Below, one piece after another: positions 60,895 to 64,000 of a stretch of DNA of 64,000 nucleotides (the first letter of the stretch is position 1; each line of letters starts with the position of its first letter). The stretch lies in contig OZ026839.1 in NCBI GenBank assembly GCA_964023205.1, forward strand, positions 12,802,386 through 12,866,385. Reading direction: 5' to 3'. The notes beneath the pieces are model-generated. The model was not told where the DNA came from. It ran no database searches and saw only the letters and a list, made by a program, of their open reading frames with translations. The DNA comes from Lutraria lutraria. Its lineage: Eukaryota; Mollusca; Bivalvia; Venerida; Mactridae. A program made the position numbers and the translations under genes.

Positions 60895-63115
60895 TTAATG
60901 TCTACGATATATGTGAGGTATTAATGTGCACACTATATGTGAAGTTGTACTGTACGTGATATATGTGAAGTTGTAATGTACACAATATATATGTAGTTGT
61001 AATGTACACAATATATGTGAGGTTGTTATGTACACAATATATGTGAAGTTGTAATGTACAAACTATATGTGAAGTTATAATGTACACAATATATGTGAAG
61101 TTTTAATGTGCACAAAATACAGTATAACCCCTGAAAACCGGACTCCCTGAAAACCGGAATTCTCTAAATATCGGACGATTTTTCAAGTCCCATTTTTTTC
61201 TCTTCTATAATCAATGCAAAAAGTTCTCTGAATACCGGAACCTCAGAATTCCGGATACCGGACGGTTTTTACTGTCCGCTAATGGATATCAAACTATATT
61301 TTACCCCTGAATACCGGACGCGCATATTTTCAAGTTGTATATTCGGACTGACAAGTGTCATTTTCCTTTGTTTACCAATAAGCGGTCGTGCGTGTAATTA
61401 GTACAGGCGTGAAAAACACATTGTGTGTTGAAGTTGAACAATAAGGTAGAATCAATAAAGATCGTAATTATGCAGTTATGACACGATGGCCAGGTAGTTT
61501 GATCTATTGTTGTAAAAGCAAGTATCAAAACATAACTAGCCAATGATAACAAACTGATTACAAACATATTTAGATAACAATAAATTATCAATAAGTGGAA
61601 CTTGTACCCGAAAGTGCAATTAGCACGTATAATCTGTTTATTTACGAACCCGTTTAATTACGATCATTATGAAAGGATCACTTGAAATGACCAATAAAAT
61701 TATGATATTTTTATTGGTTAATGTTGAAATATTATTTTAATAATTTTTTTTGGTCATTTCATATCTGCTTTCGCTCTTCTTTAAAATAATGTCTGAACCA
61801 TCTTCTAGACATAGAAGGTTTGAATTGTCCCTTGAAGACAAAATTAAGACTGTCAGATGATATGAGTCTATTCTTAAAACATCTTTGAAAGTATGAGTAT
61901 GTCATTTCCTTTTCTACATGCGTTATCAAGTTTCCCTGAGTAGTACTGGGTTCGAGCTCTTTCTCTTACACAACTTGATTGCTATAAAACCCTTACACAG
62001 AAGACAAAAGGGTACTATATTTGAAAAGCGTATTCTTTGCTTGAAAGTAATACATATCAATACAACTAAGGATATAATACAACAATGTGGTACTTATACA
62101 AATCAGTCACCCACAAGACACAAGTATGGATAAATTACCAAAAGTTCTCTGAAAACCGGAATTCTCAGAAAACCGGACTTTTGGCTCAGTCCGGAAGGGG
62201 TCCGGTATTCAGGGGTCATACTGTAATTGAAGTTGTAATGTACATAATACATGTGAGGTTGTAATGTACACAATATATGTGAGGTTGTTATGTACACAGT
62301 ATATGTGGAGTTGTAATGTACATAATATATGAGAAGTTGCAATGTACTCAAAATATGTGAAGTTGTAAGGTACACAATATATGTGCAGTTGTAATGTACA
62401 CACTATATGAGAAGTTGTAATGTACACACTATATGTGAAGTTGTAATGTACACAGTATATGTGGAGTTGTAATGTACATAATATATGTGAAGTTGCAATG
62501 TACTCAAAATATGTGAAGTTTTAAGGTACACAATATATGTGCAGTTGTAATGTACACACTATTTGAGAAGTTGTAATGTACACACTATATGTGAAGTTGT
62601 AATGTACACAATATATGTGAAGTTGTAACGCACAGAAAATACGTGAAGTTGTAATGTACACACTATAATTTTTTATGTGAAGTTGTAATGTACACAATAT
62701 ATGTGAACTTGTAATGTACAAACTATATGTGAAATTATAATGTACAGAATATATGTGAAGTTTTAATGTGCACAATATATGTGAAGTTGTAATGTACATA
62801 ATATATGTGAGGTTGTAATGTACACAATATATGTGAGGTTGTTATGTACACAATATATGTGAGTTGTAATGTACATAATATATGTGAAGTTGCAATGTAC
62901 TCAAAATATGTGAAGTTGTAATGTACACACAATATGAGAAGTTGTAATGTACACACTATATGTGAAGTTGTAATGTACACACTATATGTGAAGTTGTAAT
63001 GTACACACTATATGTGAAGTTGTAATGCACAGAATATATGTGAAGTTGTAATGTACACACTATAATTTTATATGTGAAGTTGTAATGCACACAATATATG
63101 TGCAGTTGTATAATT
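60895..63115. repeat. 26-bp minisatellite, split by a Tigger element
   Basis: The unit TATATGTGAAGTTGTAATGT then ACACAC (26 bp) fills 60895-61117 and 62226-63115, with many point variants. On the minus strand it gives repetitive frames of the form TSHIVCTLQLH, which come from the repeat and are not genes. The array resumes without rearrangement after the Tigger element. Confidence 0.93.
61120..62223 (+). mobile_element. Non-autonomous Tigger/pogo transposon
   Basis: The left end CAGTATAACCCCTGAAAACC then GGAC mirrors the right end (reverse complement CAGTATGACCCCTGAATACC, GGAC), and TA flanks both ends. Inner subterminal copies of GAAAACCGGAATTCTC occur at both ends. At 61789 a frame reads MSEPSSRHRRFELSLEDKIK then TVR and a stop, recalling the N-terminal helix-turn-helix of Tigger/CENP-B-like transposases. 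The rest of the transposase is lost. Confidence 0.88.
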
Positions 63116-63489
63116 ATATTACGCTCTAAATGTTTCTATGAAACGAAAATTCTGATAGTGAGTAAACAAGTAATTGATCAACTTTTGTTTCGACTGTCTT
63201 TGGTACTATCTATACTGCACAATAAACAATATAGCCTTCACCTCAATGTGTATGTCTATATTATGACTTTAGTTTTGTGCATAAAGACAAACACTTATAT
63301 ACACACATTAAGTGTATATAAGTCCTTGATAAGAGAAAAAAACATAAATATGCAAACGGTTTGTTCACTGCAACGGCAATTTAAGTATTTCGTAACAGTA
63401 TAAATAACATCAAAGAAACTCAAGAGTTGTCGAATGTTTTTTTAAAGACATTTCTTGTTTACATTATCTAATATGTTTATTTTTTGGTT
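63116..63489. other. No recognised feature
   Basis: A 101-codon plus-strand frame at 63098-63403 has no family signature and begins inside the minisatellite edge. Confidence 0.35.
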
Positions 63490-63870
63490 TCAATGCAGAT
63501 TGATGCATAACTTTTCAGCATTTAAATACATGTTTACTTGTTCAACAAGTCAATGACAGAAATAGATTTACTGATAATTAAAATAACATGCATTATTTAC
63601 AGATAAATTGACTAATGAATGAGTTATTTGTGCGGTAAGTATTAATAAAAATAGAGTAAAGGAATATTCCACTTACTTCTTTTCCAACGTTGGGCGTGAA
63701 ATGGCCAAGTAAGTATCCTGAATGTCTACACTTGTTCTGTTCAAAATGTCGTCCGGCTATTTTCTGAAAATGAAAATAAAATAAGTAGGTTAGCTAAATA
63801 TAGTCCATGTTGAAATGAGATGTTTGTATTAGTTATCGTTCTTATTTTGAATTTTATGCGATATATATAA
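63490..63870 (-). promoter_or_regulatory. TPR-TIR upstream module near copy B
   Basis: The segment contains the conserved blocks GATTGATGCATAACTTTTCA (63500), the exon-like unit 63677-63763 with AAAATAGCCGGACGACATTT at its start and CAACGTTGGAAAAGAA before GTAAGTGG, and TTATCGTTCTTATTTTGAAT then TTTATGCGAT (63834-63862). It lies 4.4 kb upstream of copy B on the same strand, with the minisatellite and repeats between. It could be the distal first exon and promoter of copy B or of a gene beyond the window. Confidence 0.5.
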
Positions 63871-64000
63871 CAAAAACCGACTTGGTTTGAAAAATAATTA
63901 TTTTTGCATTAAAAAAGTTCAACCGTTATTTGATATAAAACTACTACATGCATTTCTTTCAGGACAAAGCGTATTGAATATGTGGGTAATACTTGGAGTT

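Noticed and set aside
60902..62980. Several minus-strand open frames with repeating TSHIVCTLQLH-type peptides
   Set aside because: They are translations of the 26-bp minisatellite in one frame; length and sequence follow the repeat, with no independent coding signal.

Overview
This is an AT-rich, intron-bearing, repeat-dense animal genomic window, most likely from a bivalve mollusc. Evidence: a vertebrate-like mitochondrial choline dehydrogenase and a TLC-domain (TLCD4-type) gene with GT-AG introns, a small secreted PAN-like/fucolectin-like gene, and several dispersed repeat families that resemble ones I associate with bivalve genomes. The species cannot be named from the sequence. Five protein-coding loci are supported by spliced or long reading frames; almost everything else is transposon debris, tandem repeats and unassigned AT-rich DNA.

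Layout. 1-2.75 kb: a decayed LINE reverse transcriptase (minus) interrupted by a roughly 640-bp repeat, next to a Tigger/pogo transposase scrap. 5.8-9.2 kb: a three-exon plus-strand gene that appears to encode one 871-residue protein joining a mitochondrial presequence, a HAD-like domain and a full choline dehydrogenase. 9.8-12.5 kb: a short MITE and two tandem arrays. 13.1-18.6 kb: a minus-strand secreted PAN/F5-8C-like gene whose introns hold two unrelated 35-bp satellite arrays. 20.4-24.8 kb: a minus-strand TLCD4 gene rebuilt from six phase-consistent coding exons. 27-31.4 kb: a hAT MITE with a perfect 8-bp target duplication, a short MITE, a 20-bp tandem array and a degenerate PIF/Harbinger element. 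33 kb: a 40-bp satellite.

34.7-64 kb is the most interesting part: a minus-strand family of intronless-CDS proteins made of IFIT-like TPR repeats with a C-terminal TIR-like domain. Two copies are intact (34.7-37.1 and 56.9-59.2 kb), at least two are broken (39.1 and 45.3 kb), and several copies of a conserved upstream segment contain a small, apparently non-coding exon (38.1, 43.9, 45.9 and 63.7 kb). Both intact proteins keep a glutamate in the position expected for the catalytic residue of NAD-cleaving TIR domains. The array was broken up by transposons, including a 3.34-kb element with terminal inverted repeats beginning CCCAGCCAGCATCAC, whose insertion point is confirmed by an uninterrupted paralogous copy at 38.7-38.8 kb.

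How genes may work together: the choline dehydrogenase locus is metabolic (choline to betaine aldehyde, an osmolyte route in mitochondria). The TPR-TIR family looks like an expanding innate-immunity or stress gene cluster with its own reused promoter/5'UTR module. The lectin-like and TLCD4 genes have no evident functional link to either.
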